Source: Owenia fusiformis (taxonomy: Eukaryota; Annelida; Polychaeta; Sabellida; Oweniidae). Taken from it: DNA of 64,000 nucleotides. The stretch spans positions 997,001-1,061,000 of the forward strand of contig CAIIXF020000011.1 in assembly GCA_903813345.2 (NCBI GenBank), read 5' to 3'. The translations under genes and the position numbers were made by a program. Each line of letters opens with the position of its first letter. The stretch's first letter is position 1. The notes beneath the pieces are model-generated. The model was not told the DNA's origin and searched no databases. It saw only the letters and a list, made by a program, of their open reading frames with translations. This document shows, piece by piece, positions 46,792 through 58,600 of this stretch.

Positions 46792-46909
46792 GGAAAGTAT
46801 GCTGGATCATATCTCCTGTGCCCAGAGAGCTACCTGTGGTTCCCAGTGCCAGAATGCACGCCTAAACTGGATGTCAACAAATACTCCGGATTTGCTGCTA
46901 CCGACAAAA
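46792..46909 (+). CDS. Orphan exon of an unrecognised Cys-containing protein
   Basis: It is bounded by acceptor TACGTGTTTTCAG and donor A|GTATGTG. The 118-bp exon encodes GKYAGSYLLCPESYLWFPVP and then ECTPKLDVNKYSGFAATDK. The YxxC..W..VPEC pattern recalls the end of a sushi/CCP module, but this is weak. The flank (CTGCCCCAAGGTCCTAGACA) is repeated near 47530 and a decayed copy of the VPEC region near 47370, so the exon region was duplicated. No neighbouring exon was identified. Confidence 0.4.
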
Positions 46910-47944
46910 GTATGTGCTTCCATCCCCATTGCTCATATATTTTGTATCCAGAGAAACCCTTGTAAAATTAATGCGGATTTTGAAATGTCACTTGTTCTCA
47001 TTTTTCGTGTAATTTTAGGAGATTTGCATATGAAACCTTTAATATCTTTGTTTCCCTTCTTTTTAATGGCATATTTGATTTCTGTGAAAAGTTTTCTATG
47101 ATGATAACTTTGATTTAAACAGTTTTGTTATTTCAATCATTTCCATCATTTTTCAACTTTTCTAAAATGTATGCCAAACGAGTTTTAAACAGATTCAAAC
47201 AACATATTTTCATAAATCATTAAATAAAGTGACTAAGTTTATACTTTTGATTCGAATTTGAAACATTGAAGACTATGACAGTCTGGCCCATCAAAATAAA
47301 TAATAAACAAGTGCTGACATCTTTTAAGCTACATTCAGCTATATAGCAATTCATCTATATCTACTGTTCCTAGTGCCAGAATGTTCACCAACGAATTCAA
47401 TATTCTCTTATTATTAACTGATAAATGTACACATAGTTCACCCCCCCTCAAAATCTGAGTAAATAGTTGTTTCTTTCTGTTTTTTTTCAATGTTTGAATA
47501 GCATAAGAACTACATTATGCCGAAAGTAAACTGCCCCAAGGTCCTAGAAAATGACTGATGATGACATCGATATATCAAAAAGTTTTTAATTCAAATCCCC
47601 CCTCAAAATCTGAGAAGTCAGTTTTTTCTTTCTGTTTTTTCAATGTTTGAATATTATAATTCATAGTGTCACAGTTTATCACATGGGGTAACTGCTTTAC
47701 ATCACAATTGTAACAAAACATTTTTATTTTGAATTTTATAATCTGTATTCTAAAATGATACGTGACATCACAACAGCTAGAACAATTGATTTACTGGTCT
47801 ATTTTGGAATGTGTATGACCGCTAAAATTTTAATTTAACGATTTATGTCAAATAGATGACCTCAAATTTCATTCGGGCCATTTCCAAAGACCTCAATTGC
47901 TAAGCGATTTCAGTCTTTAAACAATGAACAAAATAAAAATTTTG
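46910..47944. other. Partial duplication of the exon flank, otherwise featureless
   Basis: 47372-47390 (CTAGTGCCAGAATGTTCACC) and 47530-47600 (CTGCCCCAAGGTCCTAGAAA, ATGACTGATGATGACATC) match the sequences around the exon at 46792 out of order. This shows rearranged duplication. Nothing else is supported. Confidence 0.5.
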
Positions 47945-48120
47945 TCATATATGACACCATAAATCATAAAATCTTGGTCTTTTTTCCTTAAATAATGTTA
48001 TGCGACTCATACAATAGCCCCATATGAATTCATAACTGTAATCTTGAAAAATCAAATTCAATTCAACTGGCCAAAAGTTCTGATAATAAGCCAAATTTAA
48101 ATAAGCAGAGCTAGTTAGAA

Positions 48121-48690
48121 TAAATAGGTTAGGCAAATTGAAATAGATGAGGCGAAATACAAGTGAGGAAAAATACAGGTGAGGCAAAATACAAATGAGG
48201 CAAAATACAGAAGAGGCAAAACACAGGTAAGGCAAAATACAGAGGAAGTAAAACACAGGTGAGGCAAAAAACAGATGAGGCAAAATGCAGAGGAGGCAAA
48301 ATACAGAAGAGGCAAAACACAGGTAAGGCAAAATACAGAGGAGGCAAAATACAGAAGAGGCAAATACAGATGAGGCAAAATACAGATGAGGTAAAATACA
48401 GGTGAGGCAAAAAACAGATGAGGTAAAATACAGGTGAGGCAAATTACAGATGAGGCAAATTACAGAATAGGCAAAATACAGGGAGGCAAAGTACAGAGGA
48501 GGCAAAATACAGGTAAGGCAATAAAACAGATGAGGTAAAATACAGGTGAGGCATATTACAGATGAGGCAAATTACAGGTTAGGCATATTACAGATGAGGC
48601 AAATTACAGGTTAGGCAAAATACAGAAGAGACAAAATACAGGTGAGGCAAATTACAGAGGAGGCAAAATACAGATGAGGCAACTTTGAAT
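48121..48690. repeat. 16-bp minisatellite (GAGGCAAAATACAGAT)
   Basis: About 35 copies with variants in the last bases (GAAG, GGTG, GATG). Because 16 is not a multiple of three, all three minus-strand frames are open and give repetitive peptides (YFASSVFCL). It shares the word GAGGCAA and a downstream block (GAGGCA..ATTC) with the 41-bp array at 13.1 kb. Confidence 0.92.
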
Positions 48691-50150
48691 AGCGAGGCAG
48701 AATTCATTATCTTGTGGTGGCTACCAGGGCATCATTTTTTCACTATTTTCAGTATTGTAAATTCATACATTTAAATATTGAATTCTATATAGGTTAAAAC
48801 GTTGTGTTTGTGCACTAAGATTTTCGACATCTAAAAAGTCACTCAATTGTTTGGCAATTAAAAGTCCCTGCCTGCATTGAGTAGTCAGGTGTTGATGTCT
48901 AAACCATGCACCATACTCTTATGATCATGCAATATCTAATTTTTACTTATATGGAGAATGGAATCCTAATCAGCGCCGTATTAGACCTTTAAAGATGAGA
49001 ATGACCTGCTCCTAGTTGTCCAATGGACCCTGCGTGACATGTCCTCAGATTGGTTCACTTATGTGTTTGAATCATGGATCCAGAGTGCTATTCTTATACT
49101 GATCAAAGAGGAGCCTACTTTGCAAAGTGAGGATACATAGGAATATCAACTGATGTAAAGCAAATCTAATTTTCACCAGCTGAATTGTTGCATTTCAACT
49201 TTTATATGGGTTCTTCAAAATGCTTAAAGTCTGACATTTTCTGGGTGGAATGTTGCCCCGGGTATTGTGATGTCATGTTACCATAGCAACCATAACTCTA
49301 CTCGAATTTCATAATATTTTTTGAAACTATGCAGTTTTAGTGACAATACATGAAAGTACATTATGTAAAATTTTCAAGACGATTGGTGTATATTTAACAA
49401 AATACCAGCACCAGTCCTGTTACTTTTTTAACACCCTGTATATTGTCATGTGCATAATTTTGAAACCTTATCCTAATTATTTCACAAACCTTTTGTTGAT
49501 TCTGCAATAGTTTCCAATTTGTAAGCAGCATTTAGCATGTGGGAACTTTTTTGAAATTTCCAAAATGGTTTCCATGGAATTCCAGAATTAATATGAGTGT
49601 GACGTGACATCACAGTTGCTTGTTCCTAGGTAACAACAAGATCACAATTGCTCGTTTCTAGGTAGCAACAATATTTTTGATTAAAATGGCACAGAATTGC
49701 CCTGATTAACACCCTTAAAATCCGATCCTCAAAGAATATATTTGGAGAAACAATAAAAGGTAAGTGGAATACATTAGAAGATGGTTTCAAGTTACCACAG
49801 AAGTCAATTTGAAACTCAAGAATGATTTCTTTGACTCATAATCACACAAAGTCTAGTGACTTTTTAGATGTAGAAAATCTTAGTTAGCATAATCTTGATG
49901 TATGTATAATAAAATAATTTTATAGAACACAACCACACCCCCTCCACCTGCCTGACTATGGGCCTGTTATATGTGTGGCATAACCCAGAGTGCGCATCAA
50001 TATACATTTCTTTACAAAATACATGTTTATCACCAGAATAATATTAAAATACATGATGACGAAGTTCATCGGGTAGGTTACTTGATCCATAACAAAAATG
50101 TTCTTAATTGGTACTACCCAAAATGGTGAAATTAAAAGAAAACTTTTGTT
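48691..50150. other. Non-coding stretch with an orphan mariner-type end
   Basis: At 49432-49442 the minus strand reads TACAGGGTGTTAAAAAAGTA, a typical mariner-type tip, but no partner end was found to its left. A direct repeat (GTTCCTAGGTAACAACA / GTTTCTAGGTAGCAACA) lies near 49622 and 49655, and a GTTACCATAGCAACC motif near 49278. Confidence 0.45.
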
Positions 50151-50196
50151 ATGGGTCAAACGTCAAACTCATTACGACATATATTTGTGCTTTCAG

Positions 50197-50368
50197 GAGA
50201 TACAAATAGGACTATAGAACTTGACAATGTTCTGGTGCTCTATATAAGGCAGGCAATGCCATATATGATATACAAAGCTCTAGGAGAAAATGTATGCGAC
50301 CAAGATGAAGTTTTACAGTATGCAAAATTAGTCGGGCGGACTTGTTGTGAACGCATGCTATTATACAG
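50197..50368 (+). CDS. Orphan exon of an unrecognised helical protein
   Basis: The acceptor is TTGTGCTTTCAG and the possible donor AG|GTCCTA (weak). The 172-bp exon is open in one frame and encodes DTNRTIELDNVLVLYIRQAM, then PYMIYKALGENVCDQDEVLQ and AKLVGRTCCERMLLYR. This looks like folded, helical protein rather than repeat translation. It has no family match I recognise and no adjacent exon seen. Confidence 0.4.
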
Positions 50369-50454
50369 GTCCTAAATTCAAGTAATTTTAGAAGGACAAT
50401 TTGTCGCAAGTAACAAGTTATTCCCAATGATGCCATGTATGAAATATATGATTG

Positions 50455-51555
50455 TGATATTCAATACAACGGACTTATAATTCTGCACAATATACTGTTG
50501 TTCAGTACAATAATAGTAATGATTAATACAATAAATTCAATGTTCTGTACATTGCATTTCAAAATGATTATGTTGCATACAATACACTTATAGTTCTGCA
50601 TATCACATTGTTGTAGTACAATAATGTTAATAAATAAAACAATAAATTCATAATAACTAAGTTCATTTACTTTAGAGTAATATGTTTTATTTTCGACGTT
50701 TCGCTAATCATCCAACTAATAATTGAACAATACAATACCCAGGTAACAATAAACAAAACAATAATTAACAATGACAATAAACTATGACAACAAACTATGA
50801 CAATAAACTACACATAGAAACACCAAGTGATGAATGATGAATGATGAGTGATGAATCTACACAGAAATAAATTCATAGTTTTGTACTATGCATTGCATTT
50901 CAGAATGATTATGATTCATACAATGCACTTATAGTTCTGCACATTACATTGTTGTTCAGTACAATAAATGCATAGTTTTGTACAATAAATTACATTTCAG
51001 AATGATTATGTCTCATACAATACACTTATAGTTCTGCACACTACATTGTTGTTCAGTACAATAAACGCATAGTTTTGTACAATAAATTGCATTTCAGAAT
51101 GATTATGTTTCATACAATATACGTATAGCTCTACATTGTTGTAGTACAATAATGTTAATGATCGATACAATAAACATATAGTTTTGTACAATAATTTGCA
51201 TTGCAGAATGATTATGTTTCATACAATACACTCATAGCTCTACATTGTTGTAGTACAATAATGTTAATGATTAATACAATATACACATAGATTTGTACAA
51301 TAAATTGCATTTCAGAATGATTATGTCTCATACAATACACTTATAGTTCTACACATCGATATTCTGTATTGGCACTCGACTTCCTCTTGTACCACCAATA
51401 CCGAATTTCTCGAGCAGAAATATATCCTGTATTGCACTTCAAATCATTCAATGACTTATATGATTTTTACAATAAACTCATAGTTTTGTACAATACATTG
51501 CTTTCCAGTAAATTTATATTTTATACAATAATATACAGCCATTGTTATTGTAAAG
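50455..51555. repeat. Degenerate tandem array, about 97-110 bp per unit
   Basis: CATTTCAGAATGATTATG recurs at about 50560, 50901, 50998, 51095, 51203 and 51313, with TTGTACAATAAA and CACTTATAGTTCTGCACA in each unit. Around 50750-50830 there is a simple AATAAACTATGAC repeat. Confidence 0.85.
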
Positions 51556-51924
51556 TCATTGTCATTGTGCAGTTGTGTAGTTACTACGTTGTTCATACAA
51601 CAATCAATGACTGTTCCACATATTTATTGTTCAATCGTCAGAGTGTGTTGGCACTAGGATATATACGATAATGGAAAAGTGTGCCTTTGATAGATAGCTT
51701 CGTGCTGTTGAAATTGTTGGTCATCTTCTAACTCTCATTTCTTTCATAGGGTTAATTGGACTGAAACACAATGCCAAAATGCAATTTAATATTTTTGTAT
51801 TTTAAAATACATCAAAATACATCAATTTCGTTCCAAGAATCATCAAATAGATATAATGCCACTAATTTGCGATTCACCTAATGCGTGCTATATTGTAATC
51901 AGTTTGCCGGGCGGGCGGGCGGAC

Positions 51925-52880
51925 GTCCCGAATAATCTTGTCTACAGTTTTCCAGCCAAACCGTTTAAGGGATTCATTTGAAATTCTCAGGGATGTTTCT
52001 ACCTATGAAAGTTTAGAAGTGATTAGTTTTTCGGCATTCTGGGTAAATGTTAAGGCGGCCATTTTGGATTTTCCGTCCTAAAATCTTGTTTGTCAAGGCT
52101 TGTCTACAGGTTTCCAGCCGAAGCGTTTGATGGATTCATTTGAAATTCTCAGGGATGTTTCTACCTATGAAAGTTTAGAACTGATTAGTTTTTCGGCATT
52201 CTGGGTAAATGTTAAGGCGGCCATTTTGGATTTTCCGTCCTAAAATCTTGTCTGTCAAGGCTTGTCTACAGGTTTCCAGCCAAATCGTTTGAGGGATTTA
52301 TTTGAAATTCTCAGGGTTGTTTCTACCTAGGAAAGTTGAGAACTGATTAGTTTTTCGGCAATCTGGGTAAATGTTAAGGCGGCCAATTTGGATTTTTCGT
52401 CCTAAATCTTGTCTGTCAAGGCTTGTCTACAGGTTTCCAGCCAAACCGTTTGAGGGATTCATTTGAAATTCTCAGGGATGTTTCTACCTATGAAAGTTTA
52501 AAACTGATTATTTTTTCAGCATTCTGGGTAAATGTTAAGGTGGCCATTTTGGATTTTCCGTCCTAAAATCTTGTCTGTCAAGGCTTGTCTACAGGTTTCC
52601 AGCCAAACAGTTTGAAGGATTCATTTGAAATTCTCAGGGATGTTTCTACCTATGAAAGTTTAAAACTGATTATTTTTTCAGCATTCTGGGTAAATGTTAA
52701 GGTGGCCATTTTGGATTTTCCGTCCTAAAATCTTGTCTGTCAAGGCTTGTCTACAGGTTTCCAGCCAAACAGTTTGAAGGATTCATTTGAAATTCTCAGG
52801 GATGTTTCTACCTATGAAAGTTTAGAACTGATTAGTTTTTCGACATTCTGGATAAATGTTAAGACGGCCATTTCTGTTCA
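51925..52880 (+). repeat. 162-bp tandem repeat, about six copies
   Basis: GTCAAGGCTTGTCTACAGG recurs at 52095, 52257, 52418, 52580 and 52742. Each unit (54 codons) is open in one plus frame (GLSTGFQPNRLRDSFEILRD..YESLELISFSAFW) until a TAA near its end, so the frame is not continuous between units. The last copy runs into unique sequence. Confidence 0.93.
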
Positions 52881-53930
52881 AGGGTGCGATATTGTTCACC
52901 GTGTGTATTTTTACTATTTATACCTCTACCCAAAAAACTATTTTATTGTTATACCATGTGCAGAGCAATGTCATGTATATACAGCATATATATCAATCAA
53001 TCCGATCCTGCTAATTCGAATCGAATTGAAATAGCATCATGACTTTGTGCTATAAAAAATAAGAATCGTTTATATACAGGACCTCTTTTGGGCAATTAAA
53101 CGTTTCAAGGAACCGAATAGTGAATAATTCAAAGGACTTAAAATCCATCTTGCTTGTCTTAAGTTAGGACATAATCGGAGATGAGGGGAGTCCCCTGAGA
53201 AATAGTGAATACATAATAAAAATGCAATGTCAAAATACTCTTAAAAATTGAAAATAAGAATGGAAATGTAGTTGCTTTAATAGTTTTTATCTCACTTTTA
53301 TAAGTGCTATATTGTCGATGTTGTGTGCTGATGGGCGGGTGCCACATGAAACCAAATGTTGTCAAAATTCAAAGGTTCCAGTATAACCGCATACCTATTC
53401 AAATTGAATTTTTACAGAGACAAGAGCAGATAGACTAGTGTCAAGATCTGATTCGGTTTAGGGGATGCTAGGTAGATTACTTGGTAGCCATTTTGATTTT
53501 TTCAATAAATTTTGTCATCAAAATTCCAGTAAAACCACCAAACCGTTAAACTTGAAATGCATACAGATGCAGGAACAGCCTAGTGCCAAGATCTCGTTTG
53601 GTCTTCAAAGTCCGATATTCATCTACATTTGTCTTGTCAAAGCAGTTAATGGAGTTTTCAACCCTTCAAACGTAAGTCGATTGATTAATTGTATTTGATC
53701 AATTATGAGGGGGGTCATTAGCCTTTTAAGGTAGCTTTCGTACATCGTTCCCGGTGTCAGAGCAAATATAGTCTCCCTGAATATATGGTCCGTGGGACCA
53801 TACACCCTAGGACACCAGGTACTCCGGACACCAGGTCATCTGGACACAAGGTCCTCCACAGGTTCTCAACACTTCCTAGGTGCTCAATGCCCATACATGT
53901 TAAGCGAAATCAATGATTTTCTTGAACATA
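52881..53930. other. AT-rich sequence, no gene
   Basis: No motif beyond short ACACCAGGT repeats (53812-53845). Open frames here are short and overlap. Confidence 0.35.
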
Positions 53931-54440
53931 CAGGGTGGGCCAAAAAAACGCAACTTTTTTTTCAAAATGCTATAACTTTTTTAATTTTTGATAGAAAATC
54001 ATAATTTGCATGCCAAATAAAACTTGGGGTTTTTTATCTAGCCATCGATCAAAAATTATACACTTTTACTTGAATGAAATATGTCACCAGCGTCTCTCTT
54101 AAACATGTGGTGTGCCATGAGAAATAGGCATAATTTGCAAAATGTTCCTGAACTGATACGGTCTGATGATCGCCAAGCTAATAGAGATTTTACATTTTGG
54201 CATGCCATCTCCTGATACCTTGGTGAACGAAGGTGAACTAAGGTCATGTGATCATTTATATCCAATCAGAATACATTTCTGCCACATAGTGATAGCATAG
54301 TGATCCAAAGCTAAACCAAGGTGTAGGAAGGGTTTATATTATCATATAGGAGGGGTGCACTTTTCTAATTGGCCATGGTTGACATGCATGTTTGCAAACT
54401 TAGTACTGGCATTCTAACAAAATACATTCATACTACACTG

Positions 54441-54528
54441 ATGCCTGGGTCACATTTACTCCGTTTGTTAAATATTGTATTCAATTTTGAACAAAATACT
54501 CAATCGGCAGGGCGCCGTAGTGAAAATC
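54441..54528. mobile_element. Truncated copy of the GGTCACAT foldback MITE
   Basis: ATGCCTGGGTCACATTTACT, ATATTGTATTCAATTTTGAA and GTGAAAATCGGAGCAA match 15847-15988 in the opposite orientation, with an internal deletion and a missing end. Confidence 0.75.
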
Positions 54529-54529
54529 G

Positions 54530-55314
54530 GAGCAATCTGCATTACTTGTACACAGTGTATACCAATAGCCCATTTTCAGCATAGCAATTTCTAAGAAGGG
54601 TTTCCAAAATGCTCCATCATGGAATACCTTGACCCTCTCTTCTTACATGATAGACACAGACATGTTTCTAGATGCGATATGTACCAGAATGAAAGCTCTG
54701 GCTTCTTCCTAACTTGGGGGGGGGGGGAGGGTGCAAAGTATTTTCACGATCATGAAAAATAAATGCCATTGTCCCAGGAACTCTGCATTTTATGTAAATC
54801 CATTGAATATTTATCTGCATGCTTAAAGTTAAGTAAGTTAAGAAGATCAGATTCTTTATAACACTTGATCCAAATCTATATTGATATTCAAAATCTAAGT
54901 AAACCTCTCTTTTTGAAGAACCAACTTTCTATCATATTACTCAGATTGGATTAATCAATATTCTCATACTCTCTCTTGTTTGTATGAATGAATGGCCCTA
55001 AACATCATGTGAATGACTTCTCAGAAAATGTGCCCAATATATTACTCTAAATCATACATGTCATAGGAGCTTTGAAATTTTGAAAAGTTGTCTGAAACAA
55101 AAATTGGGATCATAAAAAGAGAATGGATTGCTTTCTAAAGCAGTTTTCTCATTTTTTCTATTTCTAGGAATGAATTCAAATTGTCAAAGCTTCTATAATT
55201 TCAAATAATATATTTGGCACACTTTCTGAAAAATGCAATAGATTCTGTCTGGTGACCTTTCTAAAAGTCCAACTTTTAACTGTTTTTGAGTCACATTTTC
55301 TGAGTGACACTCCT
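54530..55314. other. Unassigned sequence inside the outer element
   Basis: It contains a G12 run near 54716 and no coding signal. Confidence 0.35.
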
Positions 55315-56000
55315 CTGTACATACTTTCTCCAGTATGTATGAATCGAAACTAGGTTAATTTCCCATGTGCCTTAAAACCAATATTATATTGTTTTATTTA
55401 TTTTCTGTGTATGTGTGTATGAACTACTATTTATATTTTTCCAGTGTATATATGAAACAATAAATTTTAACTATGTGTATTACCAAATATCATGTACTTT
55501 CACTAGTTATTTAACCAATACTCTCTACGTTCATACACACTGGAGAAAGTAAATAGTATTTGTTAATACAACATGTGTGTTCATAAACAATGGAGTACAT
55601 GATATTTGTTCATACATACTGGAGAAAGTATATACACAGGCGTGTTGGTTCATATACCTGTCCATACTGGAGAAAGAGCGTAATGTCTCTTCATACACAT
55701 CATAGATATTATAGTACATAAAATTCGTTCATACTCACTGGTTTAGGTACATTTTATTCGTTCTGACACATTGATTAATTAACAAAATATTGAAAACACG
55801 GAAGAGAATGAACAACGTTTTGGTTCATGTACAATGGAGAAAGTACAAATCATTTGCTTATGCATGTTGGAGAATGGACACAAAATATTTGTTCATACAT
55901 GCAGGAGAAAGTACAAAAAATGTGTTCATTGAAAATGGACAACACAGATTATATACTTTCTCCAGTTTGTATGAACATATTCATAAATGTGTTTCATGCA
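55315..56000. repeat. Degenerate tandem array (CATACACTGGAGAAAGTA)
   Basis: TTCATACAYACTGGAGAAAG recurs with variable spacing near 55532, 55608, 55655, 55833 and 55893. The inverse (ACTTTCTCCAGTATGTATGA) occurs at 55325 and near 55960. The array is thus flanked by inverted copies of its own unit. Confidence 0.7.
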
Positions 56001-56289
56001 TTCATGAACCAACACATTTTAATTTGTAATTTAAGGTGCTATGGAAGTTAACAGAAATGACAAAACAAAAAATGTCAAAACCATGCTGGATTTTGAAATT
56101 TTTTTGAACCAAGATAACAGAGTTCTGTTAAGACCTCCAGTCAGTTTAACTAGTTCCACATACCATTTACATGACCGGGAACAAGGAAAATGGTCAGAAT
56201 GACCATAAACATGATGCAATAACCTTTTGAGCCCTCTGAAAATGTCAGAAGTACTCGAAGGCAAAACCGCTTTACAAACTGACTTTTAA

Positions 56290-56475
56290 TGTACTAGAGA
56301 AGCCGGCTTCTGGAGTCACCAAAAAGCCGGCTTTTACAAACTGGCTTCTTACGTACTACAGAAGCCGGCTTCTACAGTCAACAAGAAGCCGGCTTTAAAA
56401 AACCGGCTTCTGAAGGACAACAGAAGCCGGCTTCTGGAGTCACCAAGAAGCCGGCTTTTAAAACTGGCTTCTTAC
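56290..56475. repeat. Palindrome cluster AGAAGCCGGCTTCT, left
   Basis: About seven copies of AGAAGCCGGCTTCT or near variants are separated by short spacers such as GGAGTCACCAA. Each copy is self-complementary. The GC content stands out from the surrounding AT-rich DNA. Confidence 0.9.
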
Positions 56476-56559
56476 TTACTGACGTACTGCAAAAGATGGC
56501 TTTTGAATATAGTTTATATTGTCATATTTTTGCAAAACTATAAGGGTAAATTGAATTCT

Positions 56560-58600
56560 AAGCATGGATATCGATGAATTTGATCACGTTCATCAATTCC
56601 AAAAATTGTATGCATTGTATTTCTGTTTAATAAAAACGCACAGCTCATTTTTCAAAACTGGCTCCAAATTGGAGCCAGTTTTCAAATCAGCTCGCACCAT
56701 TAAACACAAACTAATAACGGACAATCTAGCCACTGGGAATCACGAGATACTGTCTCCCGATCATTTTGATGTGGCTTATGCATCTTATTCTCGTATAATC
56801 TGCATGAAAATAAGGAAAAACTGAAAAATATGTAAAATTATAACATAATTCAAGATTTTTTGCAAAAAGTCATTTCAACTCAAAACTATAAGAGAAAATT
56901 GAAGTCTAAGTAAAAATATCGATGAATTAGATCATGTTCACTAAATCAGAATAGATTATGCATTGCATTTCCGTTTAATAAAAACGCACCGATCATTTTT
57001 CAAAACTCGCTCCAACTTGGATCCAGTTTACAAATCAGCTCGCTCCATCTTACACAAGCTATGTAGGGACAATCTAGCAACTGGGAATCACGAGATACTG
57101 TCTCACGATCATTTCTATGTGCATTATGCATCTTATTCTCGTATAATTGGCCTGAAAAAGAGAAAAAACTGAAAAATACGTAAAATTGTAACTTATTTCA
57201 AGATTTTTTGGAAAAAGTCATTTCAAACCAAAACTATGAGAGAAAATTTATTTCTAAGTAAAAATATCGATGAATTAGATCACGTTCACTAAATCAGAAC
57301 AGATTATGCATTGACGTGTCGCAAAAAGGTGGCGCATTTGTTTTTTAAGGGTATAGCGTTAATGTAACTTTGATTCCCCGGATTATAAGATAATATTCTA
57401 ATTAAAGTTATATATCATTTTAAAGCTGTTTCGATGAAGATTTTAGATCAACTACACTCCGTTCACATTTTTTGCGCGTTCGTTTTTAAAAAAGAGTTTT
57501 TAACCAAAACATCTGGCAAATATCTCCTGTTGACACGTTACATTTTGAATTATTTTTCGTCTTTAAACGCTCATAACTCAAACAATATATATGACTATTA
57601 TACTTATTTTTCGTCTTGATAAAGGTAGATGGAAGTTTTATTTCAAAGGATGAATTTTAGTAAGCGTCCCATATTGTGACGTCATAGAGTCTGAAAAATA
57701 GAATCTGTTGACAGCGACCTTTTTTGCTCATTTTTTGGTACCTTCAACTTTTCAGGTGTACATTAAACAAAAAATACGAGATCAATATTTAATAAATCAT
57801 ACATGATTATTTTGCTCCTAAACTCTAGTTTATTAATGAATAGTTGATTTTGTTCACAAAAGTATGTGTTTTCTGTTGTATGTGGAAAAGTGGAGGACGA
57901 AAGGTTTTCAAAATTCATTAAAATAGGGCTAATTTACGCCATTCGCCTATTTTCAAGCACAGCAACACGTATATTTATTTCACCTAAAATATCAATTGAT
58001 TCGTGTTTTATGATTCTCCTAGCCCATTAACAATATATATTTGATATCAGAGTTATTCGTCTAAAATGTTTTGAGATATAGAGGTAAATGTGGAGGACGA
58101 AAGGATTTTCATGTGTGTACATTTTTCTCAAAAACGTCACATTCTATCATGTTAAAAGCGAGGATCATCTGGATTACGCCACAAAATGTGTAACAATTCG
58201 TGCGCGAGCTTTTTGCGACACGTCATTGCATTTCCGTTAAATAAAAACGCACCGCTCATTTTTCAAAACTGGCTCCAACTTGGAGCCAGTTTACAAATCA
58301 GCTCGCTCCATCTTACACAATCTATGTAGAGGCAATCTAGCAACTGGGAATCAAGGGATACTGTCTCACGATCAGTTTGATATGCTTTATGTAGCTTATT
58401 CTCTTATATTTTTTTGTTAAAATGTGAAAAAACCTGAAAAATCCACTTTAATCGTTTAGATTTCAGGATTTTTTACAAAAAGTCATTTCATGCCAAAATC
58501 ATAAGACTAAAAGTGTAAATTCCATTCTTAGCAAAAATATCATTGAATAAGATCAATTTAAAATATACTTATAGCTTATGAATCGTACTTCTGTTACTGT
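56560..58600 (+). repeat. 347-bp satellite, plus-oriented part
   Basis: There are three units (near 56560, 56900 and, after an insertion, 58224), the third diverging towards the centre. Each has the palindrome CTGGCTCCAA/TTGGAGCCAG or a variant, followed by AAATCAGCTCG and CGAGATACTGTCTC. Confidence 0.88.
57314..58223. mobile_element. 910-bp TIR element with 5-bp target duplication
   Basis: The ends ACGTGTCGCAAAAAG are perfect inverted repeats. CATTG flanks both sides (57309-57313 and 58224-58228), while the intact satellite units read ATGCATTGCATTTCC once, showing the empty site. The interior is AT-rich and non-coding, with GTGGAGGACGAAAGG repeated near 57890 and 58090. The superfamily is not assigned. 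Confidence 0.88.

Noticed and set aside
47945-48505. 186-residue minus-strand frame rich in F, C, L, with two further frames on the same strand
   Set aside because: Produced by the 16-bp repeat, open in all frames; the hydrophobic look is an artefact of the repeat composition.
14725-54730. Long G or C runs (about 9-13 bases, for example near 531, 4812, 10244, 14731, 21223, 22440, 54716)
   Set aside because: They do not share flanks or spacing; simple homopolymers without further evidence of function.
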